49,178 nt of DNA from CAYVLA01 sp964549615 [NCBI: uncultured Thermococci archaeon] (GTDB lineage: Archaea; CAYQAE01; CAYVLA01), in assembly GCA_964549615.1 (NCBI GenBank), contig CAZJVP010000019.1, positions 1 through 49,178 on the forward strand. Reading direction: 5' to 3'. Each line of letters starts with the position of its first letter. The first letter of the stretch is position 1. A program made the position numbers and the translations under genes. Under the pieces are notes generated by a model. It worked only from the letters and a program-made list of their open reading frames with translations, searched no databases and was not told the DNA's origin. Shown piece by piece: positions 25,008 through 32,989 of this stretch.

Positions 25008-25808
25008 ATGCAAATGGTTCGGGCTGGGCAGACGCAGGACAGGATACCAAGGATCATGGAGCCCATCGATAGGGTGGGGGTTGAGAACGTCAGGACTCAC
25101 CTCAAGATCGAAAGGGATGGTTCGACGCTCTTCCATCTCCCGTTGATCGACGTGTTCATAGATCTGCGGGGGGACAGGAAGGGCATACATATGTCCCGCA
25201 TCATCGAGACCATAAACCAGGTGGTTTCGCGCAAGCATGCCGACAAGAGCCTCGAGCAGGTTGGCAGCGACATACTGGACGGGATCGCCAGCCGGCATGA
25301 GTACGTGAGGGGGGAGGTGAGGATAAAGACCCAGTTGCTTGTGCCGCGATTGACTCCGGTTTCCAAGAAGCGCACCTACGAATCGTACGAGGTGCTGGTG
25401 AAGGTGATCAAGGACGGCGGCATGCGGAAGTACCTGCAAGTATCGGCGATCGGCAACACGCTCTGTCCTCACAGCCTGGATCTGACCGGTGGGAAGTCGC
25501 ACATCCAGAGGGCGGAACTGGTGTTCGGCATCGAGACCGAATTGGGCTCCCGGGTTGAGCTGGAGGACATGGCGGACATATGCGATGCCTGCTTCTCCAG
25601 CCCCACCTACATGGTGGTGAAGGGCGAGGACGAGAAATTCCTGGTGGAGCACATGTTTTCGAATCCGAAGTTCGTTGAGGATATGGCGAGGGACTGCCTG
25701 AATCGCGCAAGAGGCCTTGGCGTGTCCGGAAAGGTCACCATCAGGGCGAAGTCGTTCGAATCCATACATAAGCACGATGCAGTGTGCGAGATAGAGAGGG
25801 AGATCTAG
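25008..25808 (+). CDS. COG1469 GTP cyclohydrolase (MptA/FolE2 family)
   Basis: Metal-dependent GTP cyclohydrolase of the COG1469 family. The opening DRVGVENVRTHLKIERDG, the FIDLRGDRKGIHMSRIIE block and the LCPHSLDL segment are typical. In methanogens this family (MptA) makes a cyclic phosphate for methanopterin; in bacteria (FolE2) it makes dihydroneopterin triphosphate, the QueD substrate. Placement between queE and queD argues that here it feeds preQ0. A second ATG two codons in is an alternative start. Its stop TAG shares the last base with the GTG start of the DUF366 gene. Confidence 0.93.
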   Translation: MQMVRAGQTQDRIPRIMEPIDRVGVENVRTHLKIERDGSTLFHLPLIDVFIDLRGDRKGIHMSRIIETINQVVSRKHADKSLEQVGSDILDGIASRHEYVRGEVRIKTQLLVPRLTPVSKKRTYESYEVLVKVIKDGGMRKYLQVSAIGNTLCPHSLDLTGGKSHIQRAELVFGIETELGSRVELEDMADICDACFSSPTYMVVKGEDEKFLVEHMFSNPKFVEDMARDCLNRARGLGVSGKVTIRAKSFESIHKHDAVCEIEREI

Positions 25809-26443
25809 TGCAGCACCGATCCCGGCTGCAGAGGGTCGGCACCTACTTCCCAACCACCGTCTTCCGCTGGGAGGAGAGGCATACCTACGTCGGGGAGGAG
25901 ATAGGGCATCTCTGGTTCTCAAGCATCATCGGGAAGGACTCCTACGGGAACCTCCTGGTGACCTGGAGGGGCCCGATGGATGTCAGGCTGGAGTACGTGA
26001 GGGACCAGACGGAGAGGCTGCAGTGGGGCGAGGGGGCGAGGATCAGTGGGCCGGACCTTTTCCACATCGTGGCCGAGTTCCCGCAGATCGGAAACGACCT
26101 CGTTCTCATGTACGCGTTCCAAGCGATGCTGGCCGATGGGCTTGCCACGAGGGTGGCGGCCCTCGGGAAAGAGGTCGCCGTGAGGGGCACGGATGTCTAT
26201 GCCCAGGGCGCGAAGCTCACGGTGGGCGTGTGCGCGGCGAGCGCCACATCGTGCACGATGCACTTCGGGGTAAACATCAGCCTGAAGGGGGAGCTTCCCG
26301 TGCCAAGGGACGTCAAGGCAGGCTCGCTTTCCGACCTCGTAGGAGGCGATGAGGCACGGGCTGTGCGGCTGATGGAGGAGGTCGCATCGTCATGGCTTTC
26401 CAGGATAGACGAGATCTACCGGAAGGCCTACAAGACCGCGTAG
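25808..26443 (+). CDS. DUF366 protein inside the preQ0 operon
   Basis: 211-residue cytoplasmic protein of the archaeal DUF366 family (COG2029). Recognisable stretches are LWRGPMDVRLEYV-type text near residue 55, ELPVPRDVKA, and the conserved CAASATSCTMHFGVNI near 140-155, which holds two cysteines and one histidine that could serve catalysis or metal binding. No biochemical role is established to my knowledge. The GTG start overlaps the stop of the cyclohydrolase (TAGTG), and queD follows 10 bases after its stop, so it is translated as part of the preQ0 pathway set. It may act on a pathway intermediate, or in transfer of preQ0 to the archaeosine enzymes. This is inference from position only. 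Confidence 0.8.
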   Translation: MQHRSRLQRVGTYFPTTVFRWEERHTYVGEEIGHLWFSSIIGKDSYGNLLVTWRGPMDVRLEYVRDQTERLQWGEGARISGPDLFHIVAEFPQIGNDLVLMYAFQAMLADGLATRVAALGKEVAVRGTDVYAQGAKLTVGVCAASATSCTMHFGVNISLKGELPVPRDVKAGSLSDLVGGDEARAVRLMEEVASSWLSRIDEIYRKAYKTA

Positions 26444-26453
26444 GGGGTGCGGG

Positions 26454-26906
26454 ATGTTCTCCATCCGTGTCGCGAAGTCGAGGCTGGGGTTCAGCGCGGC
26501 GCATTTCTTGGTTTCGCACGAGAAGTGCGGTAGGCTTCACGGCCACAACTATAGGGTGAGGGTCGCGGCTCGGGGCGAGCCGAACGAGAGCGGGATGGTG
26601 ATCGATTTCGGCGTGCTGATGGAGGAGGCCCTGAAGGTTTGCAGGGAGATCGACCAGAAGGTCATCCTTGCAGCCGACTCGCCTGACATCCAAGTGTTGC
26701 GCGCCGGCGATGAGACAAGGGTTCTGCTGCCCGGTCGCGAATACGTCCTGCCCTCAAGCGACGTGGTCGCGCTTCCCATTCGGGCGTCGACCGCAGAGAT
26801 GATTGCCGAGTATTTCTGCCGCAGGATCTCCGAGAAGGTGAGCGGCGTGAAGTGGGTCGAGGTGGAGGAAAGCCCGGGCTCCGCAGCCCGGTACGTTCCC
26901 GACTGA
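26454..26906 (+). CDS. queD: 6-carboxytetrahydropterin synthase
   Basis: PTPS-fold enzyme converting dihydroneopterin triphosphate to 6-carboxytetrahydropterin, the QueE substrate. Zinc ligands are the His in FSAAHFL (near residue 16) and the two in RLHGHNY (about 30-32); the catalytic Cys is in EKCGRL. MVIDFGVLMEE and the C-terminal VEESPGSAARY are also typical. At 150 residues it is a little longer than the bacterial enzyme, owing to an insertion around residues 80-100 (RVLLPGREYVLP) that is also seen in archaeal relatives. It is the last gene of the operon. Confidence 0.93.
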   Translation: MFSIRVAKSRLGFSAAHFLVSHEKCGRLHGHNYRVRVAARGEPNESGMVIDFGVLMEEALKVCREIDQKVILAADSPDIQVLRAGDETRVLLPGREYVLPSSDVVALPIRASTAEMIAEYFCRRISEKVSGVKWVEVEESPGSAARYVPD

Positions 26907-26937
26907 GCCCACGGCGGCTGATCTCCGGTTGGCCGGC

Positions 26938-27732
26938 CTAGATTCGGAAGACTCGCCTGGCGTTCCTGTACAGTATGTCCAGCTTGTCATCCTCGGATAT
27001 CGGTGCGTAGATGACCTTTCCCACCTGGGGTGCCGGATCGATGAAGGGCATGTCCGAGCCAAAGAGCAGCCTCTTGCTGCCGACGGCGGTCACGAGCCTC
27101 TCCACTGTCCTGAATGTCAGGGATCCGCTCGTCTCAAGGTAGATGTTCTCGGCCTGCTTGGCTGCGTCGATCGCCTCAATTATCGGCCCTGGCTCCCCTC
27201 CGGAGTGGACGAGGATGAAGGTCGTCTCAGGGTATTCCTTGGCGATCGCGGCGTACATCTTTGGTGAACAGCGCTTGTCCCCAGCCCATGTATGGGAGGC
27301 CACCGGCAGGTGCCTCTTGCCGGCCGCTTCGTAGACCATCCTGTATCGTTCCCCGTCCGCGGGGTAGTTGTGCAGGGCGGGGTGGAGTTTGACTGCCCTC
27401 ATGGCATCCACCCCCGTGAACCTATCGATCTCCGACAGAATGGCCTCGGGGTAGTTCGGATTGATGCAGATAGCCCCGATGAACCTGCCCGGGTGGTCGG
27501 TTGCAGCCTTGAGTGCGACATCGTTCCCGGCGCGGAAGTCGGGCCCAATTCCCAGATGGGCCGCTATGCAGCACGTGCGTATGCCCAGGGCGTCCATGCT
27601 CTGGATCATGCCTTCCGGGTCGTTGAATGGGATGTGGAAGTTGTAATATGGCCCAAGGTGCGCATGCGAGTCTATGATCGGCACGTCAAGCGGAAGCCCC
27701 ATGTTTGCCTGTTCGGCGAGGCGACCCGTCAA
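26938..27732 (-). CDS. Amidohydrolase-family (amidohydrolase 2) metal-dependent hydrolase
   Basis: TIM-barrel amidohydrolase of the decarboxylase/lactonase-like group. Metal ligands are visible in IDSHAHLG (about residues 20-26), VASHTWAG and FGSDMPF, and VKLHPALHN marks the middle strand. The reaction could be hydrolysis or decarboxylation of a cyclic acid. The TTG at 27732 overlaps the stop of the upstream paralogue (TTGA); an ATG at 27702 is an alternative that begins closer to the barrel. It follows a paralogue without metal ligands, suggesting that the two work as a pair. Confidence 0.85.
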   Translation of the reverse strand: MTGRLAEQANMGLPLDVPIIDSHAHLGPYYNFHIPFNDPEGMIQSMDALGIRTCCIAAHLGIGPDFRAGNDVALKAATDHPGRFIGAICINPNYPEAILSEIDRFTGVDAMRAVKLHPALHNYPADGERYRMVYEAAGKRHLPVASHTWAGDKRCSPKMYAAIAKEYPETTFILVHSGGEPGPIIEAIDAAKQAENIYLETSGSLTFRTVERLVTAVGSKRLLFGSDMPFIDPAPQVGKVIYAPISEDDKLDILYRNARRVFRI

Positions 27733-28475
27733 CCGCGGATCCCCCTCATCAGTGCCTCGAAGTTGCCGCCTAGGATCTTGTCCTTCTCAGCCTTGCTGAT
27801 CCGTGCGTAGCGGATCGCCATCGCCGTCGGCCCGCAGGCCAGATCGGGGCTTCGGCTGCCGAAGATCAGCCTTTCTGCGCCAAACTCCCTGCACAGCGAC
27901 TCTATCCCCCTGTGTGCTTGGTATCTTGAGGTTTCGATTCGAAGGTTCGGGCATGCGCCAAGCAACGCGTAGATGAATCTGCCCGTCCGGTAGCCGACGT
28001 CCGCTAGTATGACGGGCAGACCCGGGTGGGCGGTGCAGATGGCCGCGACCTGGTCGCAGGTGGTCTGGGTGAGGTCGATCATCAGGGGCATCCTTCTCTC
28101 CTCCAAGGCCGACAGCACCGGGCCGCAGCTCCATTCGGAAAGGGAGAAGTTGTGGTCGGCGGGGAACATCTTGGCGAGAACCACGCCGCTCTCAACCATT
28201 CTTTCCACCACCCGCTCTGGAGCTTCCATCTCCTTCGTCTGGTGGGGGAGCAGGACCCAGGCGGGAAGTAGCCTCGGATGGGTCCTGGCTATCTCGACCG
28301 CGGCCGCGTTGCCAACCGCCGGGTGGTGCTCTTTTGCCAGGGCGTGGTGCACCACTGCCTTCTGCACCTCGGCGAGATCCATCTCCTTTTCCAGGATCTC
28401 GGCAGAGAACTCCCTGCCCAGAACAGGGTTCACGGTGGGACCGACCATGCAGTTGGAGTCGATTAATTGCGCCAA
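27729..28475 (-). CDS. Amidohydrolase-fold protein lacking metal ligands
   Basis: Same fold and size as the next gene (248 residues, TTG start) but with the active site stripped. The N-terminal DxHxH motif reads D6-S-N-C-M10, the barrel-3 strand keeps Lys but not His (AKMFPADHN), the strand-4 His is absent (MIDLTQTT), and the C-terminal FGSD reads FGSRSPD. The ORF is intact and overlaps its paralogue by 4 bases, so it has probably been kept as a regulatory or structural partner, or has a different, metal-free activity. Confidence 0.75.
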   Translation of the reverse strand: MAQLIDSNCMVGPTVNPVLGREFSAEILEKEMDLAEVQKAVVHHALAKEHHPAVGNAAAVEIARTHPRLLPAWVLLPHQTKEMEAPERVVERMVESGVVLAKMFPADHNFSLSEWSCGPVLSALEERRMPLMIDLTQTTCDQVAAICTAHPGLPVILADVGYRTGRFIYALLGACPNLRIETSRYQAHRGIESLCREFGAERLIFGSRSPDLACGPTAMAIRYARISKAEKDKILGGNFEALMRGIRG

Positions 28476-28609
28476 GGCAGACCGAGAAACGGCCAGGAGG
28501 ATTGAAATCTGTTTGTTGGTCCAGGGGCTGACACGGCGGTCGGGACTGATCGGTTCTGGTGGCGTTTCCGAGATGCGCCATTTTTCAGATGCCCGGTTGC
28601 AATCGGGCC

Positions 28610-29734
28610 GTGATCAACGTACGCAGGTTCATCAGGCCCGAACGCTACGAAGATCGCTTCAGGGTCTCGCGGGAAAGGATCGCGAAGGCGAGGGCCTATG
28701 ATGAACCCGACAGGGTCCCCGTCCTGCTTTCCACCAACTACAGGTTCTCCGAGAGGTTCCACCCCATCAGCATGAGGCAGTACTTCCTTGACCCCAAGAA
28801 GCAGATCATCGGCAACCTCCTGCACACGAGGTTCATGCTGGAGAGTTTCGATCACGACGTCCCCGGAATCGGGCCGATGGCACCGAACTTCCACAACACC
28901 GTTGAGGCAAGCGCCTTCGGATGCGAGGTCGTCTTCCCGGAGCATGATGTCGCCATGGCCAGAACTCCGCTGCTTCACGACATACGGGATGTGGACGACC
29001 TTGAGGTCCCCGACCCCAGGAGGGACGGTCTGATGGCGAAGTGCTTCGAGTACTACGAGGTCTTCAAGAGGGAGCTTGGAAAGCAGATGGAGGTGGGGGT
29101 CGGCGGCAGCTGCGATGGCCCCTTCACCCTCGCGACCCAGCTTGTGAGGCCGAGGCAGATCATGCGGGCAATGCACGACGATCCCGGGCTGGTTAGAAAA
29201 CTCATGGAGATCTGCACCGAGACCGAGATCGTCTGGATCAAGGAGAGACTGGAGGAGGAGGGCAGGGCCGGCGAGGAGCGAGAGTCGTGGGCCTTCGCGG
29301 ACGATTCCTGTCAGTTACTCTCCCCACGGCTCTACAGGAAGTTCGTTGCTCCATACCAGCGACGGATAGTGAATCGGTTCAGCAAGGGCAGGGTGAGCGG
29401 CATCCACATGTGCGGGCATGTTTCGCACCTGATCCCCCTGATTCGAAAGCTGTTCCATCCCCAGCAGTGGGACTTCGGATACCCAATCGATCCACTCTGG
29501 GCCAAGGAGGTCATCGGGGACGAGTGCATCCTGATCGGCAACGTGAGCCCCCTCCTGCTTGCAACCGGAACTCCGTCCGAGGTTCAGGCCGCCTCCAGGA
29601 GGTGCATCGAGGCGGTCGCGGGCGGAGCGGGCTACATCCTGATGGACGGCAACAACATCCCCAGGGCGCCGCTGGAGAACGTGCGGGCGATGATCGATGC
29701 AGCGAAGAAGTTCGGGCGCTATCCTCGGGCTTAG
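28610..29734 (+). CDS. UroD/MtaA-like methyltransferase-fold protein
   Basis: Uroporphyrinogen decarboxylase-superfamily protein of the kind that moves methyl groups between corrinoid proteins, methylated substrates and cofactors. EPDRVPVLLS is the family opening. CDGPFTLATQL is typical of the superfamily, and HMCGHVSHL resembles the zinc motif HxCxG of MtaA-type methyltransferases. A neighbouring corrinoid protein is not seen. The GTG at 28610 is my choice; an upstream GTG at 28559 and an ATG at 28589 are also in frame. It is divergent from the amidohydrolase pair, with only a short space for two promoters. Confidence 0.75.
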   Translation: MINVRRFIRPERYEDRFRVSRERIAKARAYDEPDRVPVLLSTNYRFSERFHPISMRQYFLDPKKQIIGNLLHTRFMLESFDHDVPGIGPMAPNFHNTVEASAFGCEVVFPEHDVAMARTPLLHDIRDVDDLEVPDPRRDGLMAKCFEYYEVFKRELGKQMEVGVGGSCDGPFTLATQLVRPRQIMRAMHDDPGLVRKLMEICTETEIVWIKERLEEEGRAGEERESWAFADDSCQLLSPRLYRKFVAPYQRRIVNRFSKGRVSGIHMCGHVSHLIPLIRKLFHPQQWDFGYPIDPLWAKEVIGDECILIGNVSPLLLATGTPSEVQAASRRCIEAVAGGAGYILMDGNNIPRAPLENVRAMIDAAKKFGRYPRA

Positions 29735-29737
29735 CGC

Positions 29738-30736
29738 CTAGCGTGCCAGCAGTTCGACGTTCACCAGGTGGGCCGGTGGCTCGCCCCGAAGGATCTGCGC
29801 AGCTTGTTCGGCTGCCTTGCGCTCAAGCTCAATCACGGACTCCTCCGAATACCATGCCACGTGGGGGGTTATCAGGATCCGGTCCACTCCTAGGATCGGG
29901 CTGTCGGGTGCAGGCGGCTCGGATGCCAGCGTGTCGAGAGCCGCGCCGGCTATCGCTCCGGTTTCAACCGCCCTTGCGAGGGCCGCCTCATCCACGATCC
30001 CGCCCCTGGACGCGTTTACGAGGTAGGCGGTCCTTTTCATCATCGCAAGTTCCCTGGCGCCGATCATCCCCCGCGTTTGCGAGGTGAGGGGAACGTGGAT
30101 GCTGACGACGTCAGAGGCTCTCAGAACGGAGGCGAGGTCAAGGAGGCTGACTGCGCCCGCAAGGTCGCCTAGACTCTCCGGTTTGACGTACGGGTCGTGG
30201 GCGAGGACCGAGACCTGGAAGGCCAGAAGCCGCCTTGCCACCTCGCTTCCGATCCTGCCCAGGCCCACAAGCCCGACCGTCTTTCCGGCCAACCTCGGCA
30301 TCGGCCTGTAGGACTTCCACCCGGAGGTATCGACGTAAAGCCCACGGCGGACGTAGCTATCAAGTTCCGGGATGCGGCGCGTCAAGGAAAGAATCAGGCC
30401 CACCGTGTGTTCGGCAACGTCCACGGTGCAGTAGCCTGGCACGTTCGCGACGTATATGCCTCTCTCGGTTGCTGCCTTGACGTCGACGTTGTCATAGCCG
30501 ATCCCATACCTGATGATCCCGCGCGTCTCGGTCAGGCCCTCTATGATCGCCCGATCCATCATGGCAAGGTTAACCAATGCGACATAGGCGTGGCGAAGCG
30601 CGGACGCCAGTTCATCGCGATTTTTGCAGTCATGGACCTCAAGCTCTCCCCCCGCTCTGGTTACGATCTCCTGCTCCAGATCGATATGGGTCAAGGGCCT
30701 GTCGGTGATTACGACCTTCCTACTCGGCTTGCTCAC
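29738..30736 (-). CDS. D-isomer specific 2-hydroxyacid dehydrogenase
   Basis: NAD-dependent dehydrogenase of the SerA/CtBP/GyaR family, 332 residues. The substrate domain includes IIRYGIGYDNVDV; the dinucleotide fold is TVGLVGLGRIGSEVARRL; the catalytic Arg is in NASRGGIVDE, Glu in TLASEPP and His in ITPHVAWYS. Substrates cannot be separated by sequence: 3-phosphoglycerate, glyoxylate/hydroxypyruvate and others are options. The GTG start lies at 30736. It converges on the UroD-like gene with 3 bases between, so the two share no operon but belong to the same region. Confidence 0.9.
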   Translation of the reverse strand: MSKPSRKVVITDRPLTHIDLEQEIVTRAGGELEVHDCKNRDELASALRHAYVALVNLAMMDRAIIEGLTETRGIIRYGIGYDNVDVKAATERGIYVANVPGYCTVDVAEHTVGLILSLTRRIPELDSYVRRGLYVDTSGWKSYRPMPRLAGKTVGLVGLGRIGSEVARRLLAFQVSVLAHDPYVKPESLGDLAGAVSLLDLASVLRASDVVSIHVPLTSQTRGMIGARELAMMKRTAYLVNASRGGIVDEAALARAVETGAIAGAALDTLASEPPAPDSPILGVDRILITPHVAWYSEESVIELERKAAEQAAQILRGEPPAHLVNVELLAR

Positions 30737-30784
30737 GCCGATGCGGATCGCGGTGGGCTTATTCTCTCTTTCGCAGAGGCGCGG

Positions 30785-31165
30785 CTACCTGCCCGATATG
30801 GGAGCCCTCTCGTCGGTGAGGCACATTAGGTAGCTCTGCATCCTGACGGTGTACCTCTGGTAGCCCAGTATGAACTCCCACAACCCCTTCTGCTTTCGAC
30901 CTAGAACGAGTATGTGCAGCCACAATAGCACGTGGGCGACCGCGGCCACCACGGACCACAGCAGGTAGACGATGTAGAGAACGATCCCGTAGAAGAACCG
31001 CACGACGAGCTCCGTTCTCTTGGACTTCTCAGCGTAGTCCGCGTCCAGGCGGATCGGATACATGGCGAACTGCTTTCCGTCTGCCGGGGCGACAGGCCTG
31101 CCGCAGTGGCTGCAGAACGAGAAATCGTCTGGGATGTCCCTGCCGCAGAACCGACAGTACGTCAG
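30785..31165 (-). CDS. Zinc-ribbon DUF4389 membrane protein, probable CTG start
   Basis: The ATG-started frame (from 31063) covers only the DUF4389 part: YPIRLDADY, a double membrane region (about 20 residues each) and the closing GYQRYTVRMQSYLMCLTDE. In frame upstream is a complete zinc ribbon (YCRFCGRDIPDDFSFCSHCG, 31100-31160), which must belong to the protein. The frame has no ATG, GTG or TTG before it. CTG at 31163-31165, directly in front of TYCRFCG and about 30 bases from a box A, is the best candidate. The first residue of such ribbons is usually one or two before YC, which agrees. A GTGATCATG-type start lacking one base is an alternative. Confidence 0.7.
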   Translation of the reverse strand: MTYCRFCGRDIPDDFSFCSHCGRPVAPADGKQFAMYPIRLDADYAEKSKRTELVVRFFYGIVLYIVYLLWSVVAAVAHVLLWLHILVLGRKQKGLWEFILGYQRYTVRMQSYLMCLTDERAPISGR

Positions 31166-31193
31166 ATCACCGGGCTCACAACCATTGGGAATT

Positions 31194-31201
31194 GATAAAA
31201 A
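31194..31201 (-). promoter_or_regulatory. Box A (TATA) of the zinc-ribbon DUF4389 gene
   Basis: TTTTTATC on the minus strand, 29-36 bases before the proposed CTG start. Confidence 0.6.
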
Positions 31202-31285
31202 TCTATCGTGATGGCACCAGAATGTAGTGCGAAAACCCCGGGATCACGAACTTCTTCCGAATCTCCAGATGGGATTGGCACGAAC

Positions 31286-31293
31286 CTTTAAAT
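31286..31293 (+). promoter_or_regulatory. Box A (TATA) of the lipoprotein gene
   Basis: CTTTAAAT, 17-24 bases before the ATG at 31310; the second ATG at 31325 would give the normal leaderless spacing. Confidence 0.55.
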
Positions 31294-31309
31294 CCTCTAA
31301 CCTTCACCT

Positions 31310-31951
31310 ATGTTCGATCAACGCATGTCGAAGAATGGGCTTCCGGTCATCGTCGTCGCGGTCCTCGTCGCATCCATGGGACTGGGGTGCCTGAAGATGG
31401 AAACGCGCCTCACGGTGCTTGAGAACGGCTCAGTAGTAAGCGGGGCACTCATAGCCGTGCAAGAGCTGTACTGGAATCTGACCGAGACCTCGAACCTCAC
31501 CTCATTTGCCGTCGAGAATGCCACGGTGTGGAGCGAGGGGGGTTGGATGTACATTCAGATCCCGGAGACGATCGTTCCGGAGGAGGACATGAAGGTGACA
31601 ACGACCAGGTACGCTGGGTACACGGAGTACGCGCTGGTCGCGAACCTTTCGGACTTTCAGGAGATGGGCGAGGAGGAGGGCTTGAACCTGTCGGACCCCT
31701 TCACGCAGTTCTTCCTTCAGACGATGACCTTCAACTTCACCGTGAAGATGCCCGGCCAGATCTTCGACTCGAATGCACACCGCGTGGAGGGCTCAACCGC
31801 GCTGTGGTTCTACAACGGAGCGACGATCCAGCCCGTCGACAGGCTCTACGTGAAGTCAAGGATCTCAACCCCGGAGGGCGCGCTGCAGCTGGCCGCACTG
31901 CCCTTGCTGCTGGCGGTTGCGCGCCTGAGAAGAAGGCCTAGATCAAGCTGA
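31310..31951 (+). CDS. Surface lipoprotein of unknown function with C-terminal membrane anchor
   Basis: 213 residues. The N-terminal VIVVAVLVASMGLGCLKME is a lipoprotein signal with Cys near residue 27. The extracellular part is rich in NLT/NLS-type sites and ends in a hydrophobic helix (ALQLAALPLLLAVA, about 190-203) followed by RLRRRPRSS, an archaeal surface anchor. Double anchoring is unusual. The ATG at 31310 and the one five codons later (31325) are both possible; the box A spacing favours the second. Its stop overlaps the end of argF by 14 bases, tail to tail. Confidence 0.65.
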   Translation: MFDQRMSKNGLPVIVVAVLVASMGLGCLKMETRLTVLENGSVVSGALIAVQELYWNLTETSNLTSFAVENATVWSEGGWMYIQIPETIVPEEDMKVTTTRYAGYTEYALVANLSDFQEMGEEEGLNLSDPFTQFFLQTMTFNFTVKMPGQIFDSNAHRVEGSTALWFYNGATIQPVDRLYVKSRISTPEGALQLAALPLLLAVARLRRRPRSS

Positions 31952-32813
31952 GCAGAAGGGCCTTCGCGGTGTGCAGGCGGTTCTCCGCCTCATCGAAGGC
32001 AAGGCACCGAGGCGAGTCTAGGACATCCGACGTTATCTCGTAGCCTCGCTGCGCCGGGAGGCAGTGGAGGACTATGGCATCCGGCTTGGCGAGGGAAAGG
32101 ATGTGCGAATCGATCGTGTAGCCCTTGAAGTCCCTCATGCGCCTCTCCTTCTGCGACTCTTGGCCCAGCGAAACCCACGTGTCCGTTGCCAGGACGTCCG
32201 CGTCCCTAGCAGCCTCTCTGGGGTCTCGAACGACCACCGCATTTGTCTTGATCTTCGGCTCATATCCCTCCGGCGTTGCGATGACCGTCTCCATGCCCAT
32301 CAGGTCGGCTGACTGGGAAAGCGATGTGAAGACGTTCGTCGAGTCGCCTATCCAGCCGAGTTTAAGGCCTTGAAGGCGCCCCTTGGCCTCCTTGATCGTC
32401 ATCAAATCGGCCAGTGCCTGGCAGGGATGGTGCTCGTCGTCCAGGCCGTTTATGACCGGCTTGTCGGATGCCCGCGCGATCCTCTTCATGTCTTCATGGA
32501 GGTATAGGCGCGCCATGATCGCGTCGCAGTACCGGCTCATCACCCGTGACTCATCTTCGATCTCCCCCTTGACGAAGTTGGTCTCGTCCCATTTCAGATT
32601 CACTGCATGGCCTCCCAGCTGCGTCATCGCGACCTCGAAGGACACCCTGGTTCTGGTCGAAGTCTTGGCGAAGAGCATGGCCAGGCTCTTGCCCTTGAGG
32701 TCGTCTCTGACGGCGTGCTCCCTCTTCAGCCTCATGGAGAGCCTAAGGAGATAGTCCAACTCGGCCTTGGTCAGATCGGTCACTTCAAGGAAGTCTCTTC
32801 CCTTAAGGTTCAT
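31938..32813 (-). CDS. argF: Ornithine carbamoyltransferase
   Basis: Forms citrulline from ornithine and carbamoyl phosphate in arginine synthesis. The carbamoyl phosphate loop is FAKTSTRTRVSFE, with HPCQALAD and the ornithine-specific HCLPAQRG near the C-terminus; DTWVSLGQE is the 240s-loop equivalent. The ATG at 32813 gives 291 residues and fits relatives; the frame extends 20 codons upstream without similarity. No other arginine genes are near. Confidence 0.95.
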   Translation of the reverse strand: MNLKGRDFLEVTDLTKAELDYLLRLSMRLKREHAVRDDLKGKSLAMLFAKTSTRTRVSFEVAMTQLGGHAVNLKWDETNFVKGEIEDESRVMSRYCDAIMARLYLHEDMKRIARASDKPVINGLDDEHHPCQALADLMTIKEAKGRLQGLKLGWIGDSTNVFTSLSQSADLMGMETVIATPEGYEPKIKTNAVVVRDPREAARDADVLATDTWVSLGQESQKERRMRDFKGYTIDSHILSLAKPDAIVLHCLPAQRGYEITSDVLDSPRCLAFDEAENRLHTAKALLLSLI

Positions 32814-32930
32814 GGCGGGCCTAGTGGGACCTTCGAAGAAAAGTGCTTCGCAAGGAGACGTTGAGCTTTCCATCGTCGCGTCGAGGTGGGCGGAAAGGCG
32901 GCGCGGCCGCTGCAGCCTGCCTGGGCTAAT

Positions 32931-32938
32931 TTTTATAA
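32931..32938 (+). promoter_or_regulatory. Box A (TATA) of the RDD gene
   Basis: TTTTATAA at 52-59 bases before the ATG at 32990, implying a leader of about 30 bases. The element is nearly symmetrical and could also serve argF on the other strand. Confidence 0.55.
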
Positions 32939-32989
32939 GGGTCAGGGACTTGCTTCGCGCGCGTCCGAAAGGATGCTCTGAGGGAGATC

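Noticed and set aside
24960-25922. 320-codon minus-strand open frame
   Set aside because: Antisense to the COG1469 cyclohydrolase; no family features.
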